From: Lachnospiraceae bacterium | GTDB lineage: Bacteria > Bacillota > Clostridia > Lachnospirales > Lachnospiraceae | NCBI GenBank assembly: GCA_024696945.1 | Contig: JAILGF010000153.1 | Location: forward strand, 1 to 64,000 | Reading direction: 5' to 3' | DNA: 64,000 nucleotides | Shown here: one piece after another, positions 1 through 7,222 of the stretch | Numbering within the stretch: position 1 is the first letter of the stretch | Layout: every line of letters starts with the position of its first letter | Translations under genes and position numbers: made by a program | Notes under the pieces: model-generated | Database searches by the model: none | What the model was told of the DNA's origin: nothing | What the model saw: only the letters and a program-made list of their open reading frames with translations

Positions 1-204
1 GATGGTACGGGTATGTGCGGCGGCTGCAGGGTTATCGTTGGCGGCGAGACAAAGTTTGCATGTGTTGACGGACCTGACTTTGACGGACATAAGATCGACT
101 GGGATGCAGCACTTAAGCGTTCTCAGATGTTCAAACCCTACGAGAAAAGATCATGTGAAGAGGGAAGATGCCGTATAACAGGAAAGGAGCACTGCAATGC
201 CTAA
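1..204 (+). CDS. NfnA-type FAD/NAD-binding reductase subunit, C-terminal fragment
   Basis: Only the last 67 residues are visible; the gene begins before the window. The fragment opens with DGTGMCGGCRV and a later FACVDGPDFDG segment, which is the Cys-x2-Cys...Cys [2Fe-2S] ligand region at the C-terminus of the sulfide/dihydroorotate-dehydrogenase-like FAD/NAD-binding subunit. In the family this subunit binds FAD and a 2Fe-2S cluster and partners with the glutamate-synthase-like subunit encoded immediately downstream, forming the NADH-dependent ferredoxin:NADP+ oxidoreductase (NfnAB) or a sulfide dehydrogenase. The stop overlaps the next start by 8 bases, so the two are one translationally linked operon. 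Which of the two reactions the pair carries out is inference. Confidence 0.85.
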   Translation, partial: DGTGMCGGCRVIVGGETKFACVDGPDFDGHKIDWDAALKRSQMFKPYEKRSCEEGRCRITGKEHCNA

Positions 205-1579
205 TATGTCATTAACTAAAAATCCTATGCCCGCACAGGCACCGGATGTGAGAAACAAAAACTTTTTAGAGGTTGCTACAGGCTATACCGAGGATATGGC
301 AGTGGATGAGGCACAGCGTTGCCTTAACTGCAAGAACAGACCTTGTATGACAGGCTGTCCCGTAGCTGTAAAGATTCCTGAGTTCTTAGCTCTTGTTGCC
401 GAGAGAAAATTTGAAGAAGCTTACGAGAAGATTACCGAGACAAATGCACTTCCTGCAGTATGCGGACGTGTTTGTCCTCAGGAAAAGCAGTGTGAGTCTA
501 AGTGCGTAAGAGGTATCAAGGGTGAGCCCGTTGGTATCGGCCGTGTGGAAAGATTTGTTGCAGACTATCATCTGCAGCATGGCAAGGATAAAGCCATAGA
601 GATCAAGAAGAACGGAAAGAGCGTAGCAGTAGTTGGTTCAGGTCCTTCCGGACTTACCGCAGCAGGCAATCTGGTGAAAATGGGCTATGACGTAACTATT
701 TTTGAAGCCTTCCATACAGCAGGCGGAGTGCTTATGTACGGTATCCCTGAGTTCCGTCTTCCTAAGAACATTGTTCAGAAGGAAATCGATAAGTTAAAGA
801 GCCTAGGTGTAAAGATCGAGACAAATACCATTATCGGAAAGACTTTGATGGTTGATGAGCTTTTAGAGCAGTTTGACGCAGTATTTGTAGGAACCGGCGC
901 AGGACTTCCGTCGTTCTTAAGAATTGAGGGTGAGGCTCTTAACGGAGTATATTCCGCAAACGAGTTCCTGACCAGAATCAATCTTATGAAGGGTTATAAG
1001 TTCCCTGAGTACGATACACCTGTTTACTGCGGAAAGAATGTAGCAGTATTCGGCGGCGGCAACGTTGCTATGGATGCGGCAAGATGTGCAAAGCGTCTTG
1101 GTGCCGAGAATGTTTATATAGTATACAGACGTGGTAAGGAAGAACTTCCCGCAAGAAAAGAGGAGGTGGAGCACGCAGAAGAAGAGGGCATCCAGTTTAA
1201 ACTTCTTGAGAATCCCACTAAGTTCATCGGCGATGAGAACGGATGGCTTAAGGGAGTAGAGTTACTCAGCATGGAGCTCGGCGAGCCCGATGCCAGTGGA
1301 AGAAGAAGACCTGTAGAAGTAAAGGGTTCCGAGCATGTGCTCGATATCGATACGGCCGTTATCGCTATCGGTCAGACACCCAATCCTCTTATCAAGAAGA
1401 CCACCGAAGGTCTTGAAACAAATGCTAAGGGCTGTATTATCGCAGATGAGAAGGGTGCTACATCAAAGGCATATGTATATGCAGGCGGTGATGCCGTAAC
1501 AGGCGCAGCAACTGTTATCCTGGCTATGGGTGCAGGAAAGACCGCAGCAGCAGCTATCGACGAAGTACTTAATAAGTAA
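197..1579 (+). CDS. gltA: NADPH-dependent glutamate synthase-like subunit (NfnB/GltA type)
   Basis: 460-residue flavoprotein, the usual length for the homotetrameric GltA / NfnB subunit. Two Cys groups near the N-terminus (C42, C45, C50, C54 and C89, C93, C99, C103) are placed to bind two [4Fe-4S] clusters. A Rossmann motif VGSGPSG (147-153) binds FAD and a second, FGGGNVAMD, binds NAD(P). The start has an AAAGGAG ribosome-binding site. With the preceding 2Fe-2S subunit it is expected to form the electron-bifurcating transhydrogenase NfnAB, balancing NADH, NADPH and ferredoxin in anaerobic cytosol. Many genomes label the same protein glutamate synthase small subunit or sulfide dehydrogenase alpha subunit; sequence reading cannot separate these. 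Confidence 0.9.
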   Translation: MPNMSLTKNPMPAQAPDVRNKNFLEVATGYTEDMAVDEAQRCLNCKNRPCMTGCPVAVKIPEFLALVAERKFEEAYEKITETNALPAVCGRVCPQEKQCESKCVRGIKGEPVGIGRVERFVADYHLQHGKDKAIEIKKNGKSVAVVGSGPSGLTAAGNLVKMGYDVTIFEAFHTAGGVLMYGIPEFRLPKNIVQKEIDKLKSLGVKIETNTIIGKTLMVDELLEQFDAVFVGTGAGLPSFLRIEGEALNGVYSANEFLTRINLMKGYKFPEYDTPVYCGKNVAVFGGGNVAMDAARCAKRLGAENVYIVYRRGKEELPARKEEVEHAEEEGIQFKLLENPTKFIGDENGWLKGVELLSMELGEPDASGRRRPVEVKGSEHVLDIDTAVIAIGQTPNPLIKKTTEGLETNAKGCIIADEKGATSKAYVYAGGDAVTGAATVILAMGAGKTAAAAIDEVLNK

Positions 1580-1612
1580 AAGATCCTTCGTCACTGCGTT
1601 CCTCAGGATGAC
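1580..1612 (-). repeat. Dispersed GTCATCCTGA...GAAGGATCT repeat, copy 1
   Basis: The minus strand reads TGTCATCCTGAGGAACGCA followed by GTGACGAAGGATCT. Two relatives on the plus strand lie at 29043-29069 and 40523-40552. The ends (GTCATCCT...AGGATCTTT) are imperfect inverted repeats, so each unit can form a hairpin. This is a short intergenic dispersed palindrome of REP-like character starting right at the preceding stop codon. Function unknown. Confidence 0.6.
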
Positions 1613-1680
1613 AAAAACTTTCGTTCCAGAAAAAGGTCATTCCTGCAAAATGTAAATCAAAAACATAAAAAAAGACAAAA

Positions 1681-1728
1681 AAGTAGGGCACCGGATAAGA
1701 GATTCGCTCAAATCCGATGCCCTACTTT
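1681..1728 (-). terminator. Intrinsic terminator reading on the minus strand
   Basis: A 16-base stem (1681-1696 with 1712-1728, one C/A mismatch) encloses a 15-base loop. The A-rich stretch 1664-1680 lies on its left side, so on the minus strand the stem is followed by T-runs. On the plus strand there is no T-tract after the stem. It is therefore best read as the end of the minus-strand RNA transcribed from about 2242. Confidence 0.7.
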
Positions 1729-1895
1729 ACTGTCTCAAAACACATTTATTTTCTCTTAAACCTCCTGAGTTTAATATCTATATCAAAAATCTATATTCAT
1801 TACGCCTAATGCGTATTTTTGAATGTAACCCGAATATAAAAGAAGTTATCATTCGGTTCAGACCGGCGTCCCGTGCCGGTAAATTGAATTTAAAT

Positions 1896-2150
1896 TATGA
1901 TCCCATCGGACCGTACCCCGTTTCTTTAAGATTTTGTTTTGAAGATTAAACTACTGTGTCCTTTGGAGTGTACCTCCGTTTCTTTAAGATTTTTGTTCTG
2001 AAGTTAAGCTACTGTCTCCTTTGGAGTGTACCTCTCTTTCTGAAAATTTTGTTTTGAAGTTAAGCTACTGTTTCCTTTGGACCGTACCTCGTTTCTTTAA
2101 TTTTATTTCTTGAAATAGGGCTTAGGTTTTCATTGGACCGTACCTCTCTT
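1896..2150 (-). repeat. Five tandem 56-58 bp repeats with GGTAC(GG/AC)TCC core
   Basis: On the plus strand the ten-base cores lie at 1908-1917 (GGACCGTACC), 1965-1974 (GGAGTGTACC), 2023-2032 (GGAGTGTACC), 2079-2088 (GGACCGTACC) and 2135-2144 (GGACCGTACC), giving spacings of 57, 58, 56 and 56. The flanks TTTCTTTAAGATTTTGTTTTGAAG and TTAAGCTACTGT-like segments are shared by the middle copies and decay at the two ends. The core varies as a pair of bases (GG to AC) while its frame stays fixed. The repeats lie wholly inside the predicted minus-strand RNA. Confidence 0.8.
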
Positions 2151-2248
2151 TCATAAATTTCGTTTTGTTATTGGTAAACCATCAAATATTTTCTTAGGAA
2201 GAAATGAAATTATTTGTTTACTTCTTTGTTGTTTTTGTTTATGTCTGA

Positions 2249-2277
2249 ATTATACACCCTAAAATTCAAAAAGTCAA
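2249..2277 (-). promoter_or_regulatory. Minus-strand sigma-A promoter for the repeat RNA
   Basis: The minus strand reads TTGACT (2277-2272), 17 bases, TATAAT (2254-2249). The expected start is near 2242. No coding region lies downstream on that strand before the terminator at 1681-1728, so the promoter is best explained by a non-coding transcript. Confidence 0.75.
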
Positions 2278-2382
2278 GCATAAAATTATAAAAAATATAT
2301 AAATTATATAAAAATATATTATATATTGTTCAAAATGTTTGACAATTATAAAAAATTCCAACAAAAAGTAAAAAAGTATTTG

Positions 2383-2411
2383 TTGACCATTGAGATATAA
2401 TCGTGTATTAT
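2383..2411 (+). promoter_or_regulatory. Promoter of the GH25 muramidase operon
   Basis: TTGACC (2383-2388), 17 bases, TATTAT (2406-2411), followed within 30 bases by the ribosome-binding site GGAGGGG. It is divergent from the RNA promoter at 2249-2277, separated by about 100 very A+T-rich bases. Confidence 0.6.
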
Positions 2412-2449
2412 TAATATAGTAGTATGTACTATTTTTTGGAGGGGTATTG

Positions 2450-4462
2450 ATGGAGGATAAAAAGGACACCGGAATAGATGAGCTGATGGAAGCTTACGAG
2501 AAGGACAAGGAACGCAGGAATGTCCGCGAAGATGAGCTTCAGGCTGCCAAGGATTACCTCGGGGTTCTGCTTAAAGAAATAGAAGAAAAGAATAAGGAAC
2601 TCGAACAAAAAAAGGAAGAAGCGGGAAAGCTTGCGGATGCCCTTAAGAAAAGCGAGGACGAGAAGCAGGCTGAGGCCGAAGCGACCGCTGAAGCCAAGGA
2701 GGTCGGCAGGTATAAGAGCGTCTGGATCGGAATAGCGATCATAGAATTCCTTGCGATCATTGCAGTACTTGTTTCGCTGTTCATCGTATACGGAAAGGTA
2801 AAGTCCGATTACGAAAAGCAGATAGAGGAGCTTACTGCTAAAGAAGAGCCCGGAGACATTGATGTTACCGAAGCCGTTACACCTGCACCCGTTACCGAGA
2901 AATACGTGGAAAATCTGTCCGGAACGGTTTCAGGACTCACCGGAAAACTGAAGGACGGTTTTTCCTGCGGAGTGGAAAAAATTGAGGGTCTTGAGTATCT
3001 GGTATTCCAAAAGGGAGATTTTAAAATCTGTTATAAGAATGAGTATTATGTTGGCGAGAACGGATTCAAGAAAGCAGTTCTTCTTGAAAAAGGAGAAAAG
3101 CGTATCCTTGAACGCATAGATTATGATCTTGAACAGGAAATGGATAATCTTTGTCCGTTCATGTGTACCGTAAACGGGAAAAATCTTGCGGTTATAACCG
3201 ATTATACAGGCTTTGGCAGTATGCCTTCCAGGTTTAGGCTTGTTGATATTTCGGATCTTTCGGAATATTACGGGGATGACCTTAAGGATAAGATAGGAAG
3301 CTTGATAAAGGCATCTTTTTCAGACAAGCAGACAGGGCTTGCAGAAACACCTATTTTATTAGAACTTGTGACCAGCAAGGCCCAGTATAAATACGGACTT
3401 ACAGATTCCGGATTTAATGAGATGGGATATCTCGTATCGGAAAGTACCGATTCGGAGATTGCTGATATAAGCAGCGAATTCAGACTTATTTTTGACGAAA
3501 ACGGGATCAACTGGGCTACCGTGGTTAAACTCGGCAGAAAGTATTATCTCGGAGAACTTAAGGGCGAACTGGTTCTCGGAATGGGTTCCGTGGCAGTAAA
3601 TAATGCTAAGTTCGGTGCATTTGCCCAGCCCAATGTCGAGGATCCGGAGATGAACGGGGTTATTATTCCTGCCGAATCCATACCTGAGAGATTTGTCACC
3701 ATAGGCGGAAACAATTCGGAAAGGTTTTATATAGCCATTAATGATAAGATCCCCGAATGCCAATATAACTGGGAAAGGCTTAATACCGAGAACCCGACGG
3801 ATTGGGTTTATACCGACGAGAACGGAGCTAAGGCATCAGTCAGAGGTATAGATGTTTCCAAATATCAGGGACGTGTAGATTGGAAAAAGGTTGCTGATTC
3901 AGGTGTTGAATTCGTCATTATCCGTTTGGGCTACAGAGGTATGAACGAAGGTACTTTGGAACTTGATCCATACTTTGAATATAACATTAAGGGCGCAACA
4001 GAGGCCGGACTTGATGTCGGAGTTTATTTCTTCTCCCAGGCGATAACAAAGGAAGAAGCCGAAGAGGAGGCGGATTTTGTACTCGATGCCATTGCAGCAT
4101 ATGACATAACCTATCCCATTGTCTTTGATACGGAACGTGTAACCACATATGACGCAAGAGCAAACGGTCTCAGTATGGCAGAGAGGACTAACATGTGTAT
4201 AGCTTTCTGTGATAAGGTTGGCAGGGAAGGCTATACTCCGATGATCTATGCAAATACCAAGTACATGATAATGGGAATAGATCTTGAAATGCTTACAAAG
4301 TATGATAAATGGTATGCTTATTACAACAGTGAGATAACATTCCCTTACAATTTCCAGATGCTGCAGTATTCTGATAGCGGAAAGATCCCCGGAATTACCG
4401 GAAATGTGGATCTGAACATTTCGTTTATCGATTATTCAAAGGGCAATGACAAAAATGACTGA
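2450..4462 (+). CDS. Membrane-anchored GH25 muramidase (lysozyme-like)
   Basis: 670 residues if started at the ATG at 2450, which lies 5 bases after GGAGGGG; a TTG one codon earlier is too close to that site. Order of parts: acidic, Lys-rich coiled coil (about 25-85), one membrane segment (about 91-115), a long extracellular region without a recognised family, and from about residue 465 a glycoside hydrolase 25 domain opening with RGIDVSKYQGRVDW and containing YPIVFDTER. GH25 enzymes cut the N-acetylmuramic acid to N-acetylglucosamine bond of peptidoglycan. The topology (cytosolic coiled coil, external enzyme) suggests a wall-remodelling enzyme held at the membrane, perhaps through cytosolic partners. 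It heads an operon with hemW 32 bases downstream. Confidence 0.85.
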   Translation: MEDKKDTGIDELMEAYEKDKERRNVREDELQAAKDYLGVLLKEIEEKNKELEQKKEEAGKLADALKKSEDEKQAEAEATAEAKEVGRYKSVWIGIAIIEFLAIIAVLVSLFIVYGKVKSDYEKQIEELTAKEEPGDIDVTEAVTPAPVTEKYVENLSGTVSGLTGKLKDGFSCGVEKIEGLEYLVFQKGDFKICYKNEYYVGENGFKKAVLLEKGEKRILERIDYDLEQEMDNLCPFMCTVNGKNLAVITDYTGFGSMPSRFRLVDISDLSEYYGDDLKDKIGSLIKASFSDKQTGLAETPILLELVTSKAQYKYGLTDSGFNEMGYLVSESTDSEIADISSEFRLIFDENGINWATVVKLGRKYYLGELKGELVLGMGSVAVNNAKFGAFAQPNVEDPEMNGVIIPAESIPERFVTIGGNNSERFYIAINDKIPECQYNWERLNTENPTDWVYTDENGAKASVRGIDVSKYQGRVDWKKVADSGVEFVIIRLGYRGMNEGTLELDPYFEYNIKGATEAGLDVGVYFFSQAITKEEAEEEADFVLDAIAAYDITYPIVFDTERVTTYDARANGLSMAERTNMCIAFCDKVGREGYTPMIYANTKYMIMGIDLEMLTKYDKWYAYYNSEITFPYNFQMLQYSDSGKIPGITGNVDLNISFIDYSKGNDKND

Positions 4463-4494
4463 TCGACCCTAGAAAAATAGCGGAGAACTAAATA

Positions 4495-5793
4495 ATGGAA
4501 TTGTATGTGCATATACCGTTTTGTGTAAAAAAATGCAACTACTGCGATTTCCTTTCGTTTCCCGGATATGGCTGCGATGCTGATGAAAGGCACCGCAGCC
4601 TTTCCTGTAGATATGTGGATGCATTGTGCGGGGAGCTGGAGAGAGCAGGGCGAAAACTGAAGAACACTCCGGCTGCGGGTTGCCGATCTGAGGCTGAAGA
4701 AGCATTCACATCCTGCTTCATCGGTGGAGGCACTCCTTCGGTCCTCGATAAGGAGCAGACCGAGAAGCTTCTTATTATAATTTCACGATTGCTAAATACG
4801 CTCTCTGCTTCGGAGTTCACGATAGAATGCAATCCCGGAACGGTGACAAAGGAAAAGCTGCTATTATATAGGAAGTACGGCGTAAACCGCTTAAGCTTTG
4901 GATTGCAGTCAACAGAAAATGAAATATTAAAGAGGCTCGGGCGTATTCACACATACGAAGAGTTCTTGGAAAGTTTCCGATTAGCACGGGAATGCGGTTT
5001 TGATAACATAAATATCGACATTATCTCTGCCGTACCCGGGCAAACTATCGATAATTGGAAGGATACCCTTAAAAAGGTAGCGGCCCTGAAGCCGGAGCAT
5101 ATCTCTGCTTACAGTCTGATCTTGGAAGAGGGAACACCTTTTTACAGCGAATATGAAAAGGATCCTACAAGTCTCAACCTGCCTAATGAGGAGACGGAGC
5201 GGGAAATATATCACATAACCCAAAGGATATTAAAGGAAAACGGGTATGAAAGATATGAAATATCCAATTATGCCAGACCCGGATATGAATGCAGGCACAA
5301 TATCGGATACTGGACAGGTGAGGAGTATATCGGAGTAGGACTTGGAGCAGCGTCATATATATCGGACCGGAATTATCAGTTGCTGTATAAGAACATGCCG
5401 CAAAAAGAGATCTTGGTTTCGGGAACGGACATGTTAAGGCTTAAAAATACGGAAGATATAGGAAAATTTATCGGATATTATTCAGATAAGAAGAACTCCG
5501 ATAATTGCAAGGATGCCGGTGAAAACTCCGGAATCGGGATAGCGGCGGTCGAAGAACGATTGGATCTTAATTCACAGATGTCGGAATTCTGTATACTGGG
5601 CTTAAGGATGTGCAAAGGCATTTCAAAATCGGAATTCGCAAAGAGATTTGGGAAAGATATATATGATCGATTCGGAGAGGTAATAAGGAAGCATATCCTG
5701 TCAGGGTTGCTTGAAGAAGATGATGACCGGATAAGGTGTACACCTAAGGGATTGGACCTAAATAACTCAGTACTGTGCGATCTGCTGTTATAG
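4495..5793 (+). CDS. hemW: Radical SAM heme chaperone HemW
   Basis: 432 residues. HIPFCVKKCNYCDF near the N-terminus gives the radical SAM Cys-x3-Cys-x2-Cys cluster ligands (C10, C14, C17). Further family hallmarks are GGGTPSVL, ECNPGT, RLSFGLQS and the C-terminal winged-helix part (LGLRMCKGIS). HemW is related to oxygen-independent coproporphyrinogen III oxidase but works as a heme chaperone. In many Firmicutes it stands just before hrcA-grpE-dnaK-dnaJ, and here only three small genes separate it from that block. An insertion of about 35 residues around the ESKKNSDNCKDAGENSG-like stretch near residue 330 is low in complexity. ATG at 4495 has a GGAG site 8 bases upstream. Confidence 0.92.
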   Translation: MELYVHIPFCVKKCNYCDFLSFPGYGCDADERHRSLSCRYVDALCGELERAGRKLKNTPAAGCRSEAEEAFTSCFIGGGTPSVLDKEQTEKLLIIISRLLNTLSASEFTIECNPGTVTKEKLLLYRKYGVNRLSFGLQSTENEILKRLGRIHTYEEFLESFRLARECGFDNINIDIISAVPGQTIDNWKDTLKKVAALKPEHISAYSLILEEGTPFYSEYEKDPTSLNLPNEETEREIYHITQRILKENGYERYEISNYARPGYECRHNIGYWTGEEYIGVGLGAASYISDRNYQLLYKNMPQKEILVSGTDMLRLKNTEDIGKFIGYYSDKKNSDNCKDAGENSGIGIAAVEERLDLNSQMSEFCILGLRMCKGISKSEFAKRFGKDIYDRFGEVIRKHILSGLLEEDDDRIRCTPKGLDLNNSVLCDLLL

Positions 5794-5837
5794 TTATAGC
5801 TGAGGATAAAAAAGTACACGGAAGGAAAAATGAGAAA

Positions 5838-6584
5838 ATGAAACTTATAATAATCAGACACGGAGATCCGGATTATATAAACGACTCCTTAACCGAAAAA
5901 GGAAAACGCGAGGCTGAGCTTTTAGCTGACAGAGTATCAAGGATGAAGATAGACAGGATTTATGTCTCACCGTTGGGCAGGGCGCAGGCTACAATGCAGG
6001 CTTGTCTTAACAAAATGGATACAGAAGGGATAAAATACCCGAAGCCTGTGACACTTGACTGGTTAATGGAGTTTGCCACAAGGATCAAAAGACCTGACAG
6101 ACCTGAACAGGGATCGATATGTTGGGACTGGATGCCTGAAGACTGGACTGCTCTCGATGAATTGTATGACTTTGACAAATGGACTGAGTATCAGGTATTT
6201 AAAGATGCCGGAACGGAAGATGAGCTTAAAAGAATATTTACAGAGTTTGAAAAGCTTTTGAATGAGCTCGGATATATAAGATATGAAAGATACTTTAAGG
6301 CTGAGAAACCAAATAATGATACCATAGTGTTTTTCTGCCATTTCGGTCTGGAGTGTGTACTTTTAAGCTATCTTTTGCATATTCCCACCATGCTCCTGTG
6401 GCAGGGCTTTATAGCCGCACCTACGAGTGTTACAACGGTATGTACGGAAGAAAGAAGAGAAGGAAAGGCATATTTCAGGGTAACGTCATTTGGTGATATC
6501 TCGCACTTATATATAGGTAACGAACCTCCCGCTTTTTCCGGAAGATTCTGTGAATGCTTTTCAAATACTGACGAGAGGCATTAA
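5838..6584 (+). CDS. Histidine phosphatase superfamily protein
   Basis: 248 residues. The start at 5838 puts the catalytic RHG triad almost at the N-terminus (KLIIIRHGDPDY), as in the phosphoglycerate mutase-like family; upstream in-frame codons back to 5775 overlap hemW and lack the motif. ERYF...FFCHFGLECVL supplies the second histidine. These enzymes form a phospho-histidine intermediate and dephosphorylate small molecules or proteins; the substrate here cannot be told. An AAGGA site is 11 bases upstream. It is probably co-transcribed with hemW. Just after the stop, CTAACT/AGTTAG arms (6596-6610) followed by a T-rich run may act as a weak terminator. Confidence 0.8.
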   Translation: MKLIIIRHGDPDYINDSLTEKGKREAELLADRVSRMKIDRIYVSPLGRAQATMQACLNKMDTEGIKYPKPVTLDWLMEFATRIKRPDRPEQGSICWDWMPEDWTALDELYDFDKWTEYQVFKDAGTEDELKRIFTEFEKLLNELGYIRYERYFKAEKPNNDTIVFFCHFGLECVLLSYLLHIPTMLLWQGFIAAPTSVTTVCTEERREGKAYFRVTSFGDISHLYIGNEPPAFSGRFCECFSNTDERH

Positions 6585-6610
6585 AAATTTATTACCTAAC
6601 TTTTAGTTAG

Positions 6611-6638
6611 TTGATTTTTTTTACAAAAGTAATATAAT
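6611..6638 (+). promoter_or_regulatory. Promoter of the twin small-protein genes
   Basis: TTGATT (6611-6616), 16 bases, TATAAT (6633-6638), about 50 bases before the first small gene. A perfect 6-base inverted repeat, CTAACT/AGTTAG at 6596-6610, abuts the -35 box and could be an operator or the end of the upstream transcript. Confidence 0.6.
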
Positions 6639-6686
6639 AGATTTTGTTGGTTGTTTAATTAAATACACAAAAAGGAGAACAGTATA

Positions 6687-6833
6687 ATGAGCAATTACGA
6701 TTACAGACATGACCTTGACGATTCAGAGAGACTTGATCTTTTATTTGAACTGATCCAGGACCTTCAGGAAGCTATGGAAACTATGCAGGAAGAAATCGAT
6801 GCAATAGTTGAAAGTATTGACGGTGAAGAATAA
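6687..6833 (+). CDS. Small acidic protein, 48 residues, twin A
   Basis: ATG at 6687 follows the site AAAGGAG with an 8-base gap. The product begins MSNYDYRHDLDDSERLDLLF and continues as an acidic amphipathic helix (QDLQEAMETMQEEIDAIVES). It has no signal peptide, membrane segment or Cys. It is clearly related to the 54-residue product encoded next: both share NY-x-YR-x-DL, ER-x-DLLFE and a closing Glu-rich helix. The shared pattern and two good ribosome-binding sites make it a real gene although it is below usual length limits. I do not recognise the family. A role in binding a partner through a helical pair is possible; function unknown. Confidence 0.75.
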   Translation: MSNYDYRHDLDDSERLDLLFELIQDLQEAMETMQEEIDAIVESIDGEE

Positions 6834-6867
6834 TTAATGCAAAAACCGGAAAAGGAGATGGATTATT

Positions 6868-7032
6868 ATGGGAAACTACAGTTACAGACGTGATCTTAGT
6901 GAAACAGAGAGAGTTGACCTTTTGTTTGAAATGGTCGAGGATATGAATGAGGCTATAAAGAGTCTTGCAGAGGGAATCGAGGGTTTACAGGAAGAGATAA
7001 ATACCATTTGCGAGCATATTGACAATATGTAA
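6868..7032 (+). CDS. Small acidic protein, 54 residues, twin B
   Basis: ATG at 6868 follows AAAGGAG by 8 bases. The product begins MGNYSYRRDLSETERVDLLF, a close match to the first 20 residues of the preceding gene, then diverges into an acidic helix (MVEDMNEAIKSLAEGIEGLQ) ending CEHIDNM. Same operon as twin A (34 bases apart), ended by a terminator at 7064-7097. This looks like a tandem gene duplication kept under selection for the N-terminal motif. The pair lies between the hemW operon and the CIRCE-controlled hrcA operon but has its own promoter and terminator, so it need not be part of the heat-shock response. Unrecognised family. Confidence 0.75.
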   Translation: MGNYSYRRDLSETERVDLLFEMVEDMNEAIKSLAEGIEGLQEEINTICEHIDNM

Positions 7033-7063
7033 TAAGCCGGATATCAGGCTTACAACTGTTAAA

Positions 7064-7097
7064 ACGCACCTGTCGGGATCGGCAGGTGTTATTTTTT
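7064..7097 (+). terminator. Terminator after the twin small genes
   Basis: Stem CACCTGTCG (7067-7075) with CGGCAGGTG (7080-7088), one G-U pair, 4-base loop, then TTATTTTTTT. A smaller hairpin AAGCC/GGCTT lies just before it (7034-7051). Confidence 0.85.
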
Positions 7098-7128
7098 TGA
7101 AATTTATTGAAAATTTAGAAAAAAAGTG

Positions 7129-7157
7129 TTGACAAAGATAAACTTTGGTGTTATCTT
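7129..7157 (+). promoter_or_regulatory. Promoter of hrcA-grpE-dnaK
   Basis: TTGACA (7129-7134), 17 bases, TATCTT (7152-7157). It sits just upstream of the CIRCE operator, as expected for a sigma-A promoter repressed by HrcA. Confidence 0.75.
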
Positions 7158-7171
7158 ATAGCAAGAGGGTG

Positions 7172-7198
7172 TTAGCACTCTATAAAGTTGAGTGCTAA
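7172..7198 (+). promoter_or_regulatory. CIRCE operator (HrcA-binding site)
   Basis: Perfect TTAGCACTC, 9 bases, GAGTGCTAA. This matches the known CIRCE consensus exactly. HrcA binds it and represses the operon; stress titrates chaperonin away from HrcA and derepresses it. It lies between the promoter and hrcA. Confidence 0.97.
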
Positions 7199-7222
7199 TA
7201 AATGAGACGGAGGGTATTTGAT

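Larger units (their letters stand above)
1670..2242 (-). ncRNA. Candidate about 570-nt non-coding RNA with five internal tandem repeats
   Basis: No plausible protein gene is found between 1580 and 2446 on either strand. The minus strand carries a consensus promoter (2249-2277), then five tandem units of 56-58 bases each containing GGTACGGTCC or GGTACACTCC, then a strong hairpin with ACCGGC/GCCGGT arms at 1862-1880, and finally the terminator at 1681-1728. Most units read AAAGAAACGGAGGTAC-like, giving a Shine-Dalgarno-like GGAGGT, followed by CCAAAGGA and an A-rich spacer. Three units have no ATG and the other two open only 3-codon frames, so coding is unlikely. It could be a protein- or ribosome-binding decoy RNA (for example with repeated GGA sites); that is speculation. 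I do not recognise a named RNA family. Confidence 0.6.

Noticed and set aside
1896-2150. CRISPR array
   Set aside because: Period and core are regular, but the spacer portions are themselves repeated (AAGCTTAACTTC-like), no cas gene is near, and the units sit inside a promoter-terminator unit.
1740-2150. Short peptide genes in the repeats (for example ATG-AAA-ACC-stop in one unit)
   Set aside because: Frames are only 3-7 codons, differ between units, and three of five units have no start codon.
4469-4832. Minus-strand frames overlapping hemW start
   Set aside because: Antisense to a well-conserved gene with no start signal.
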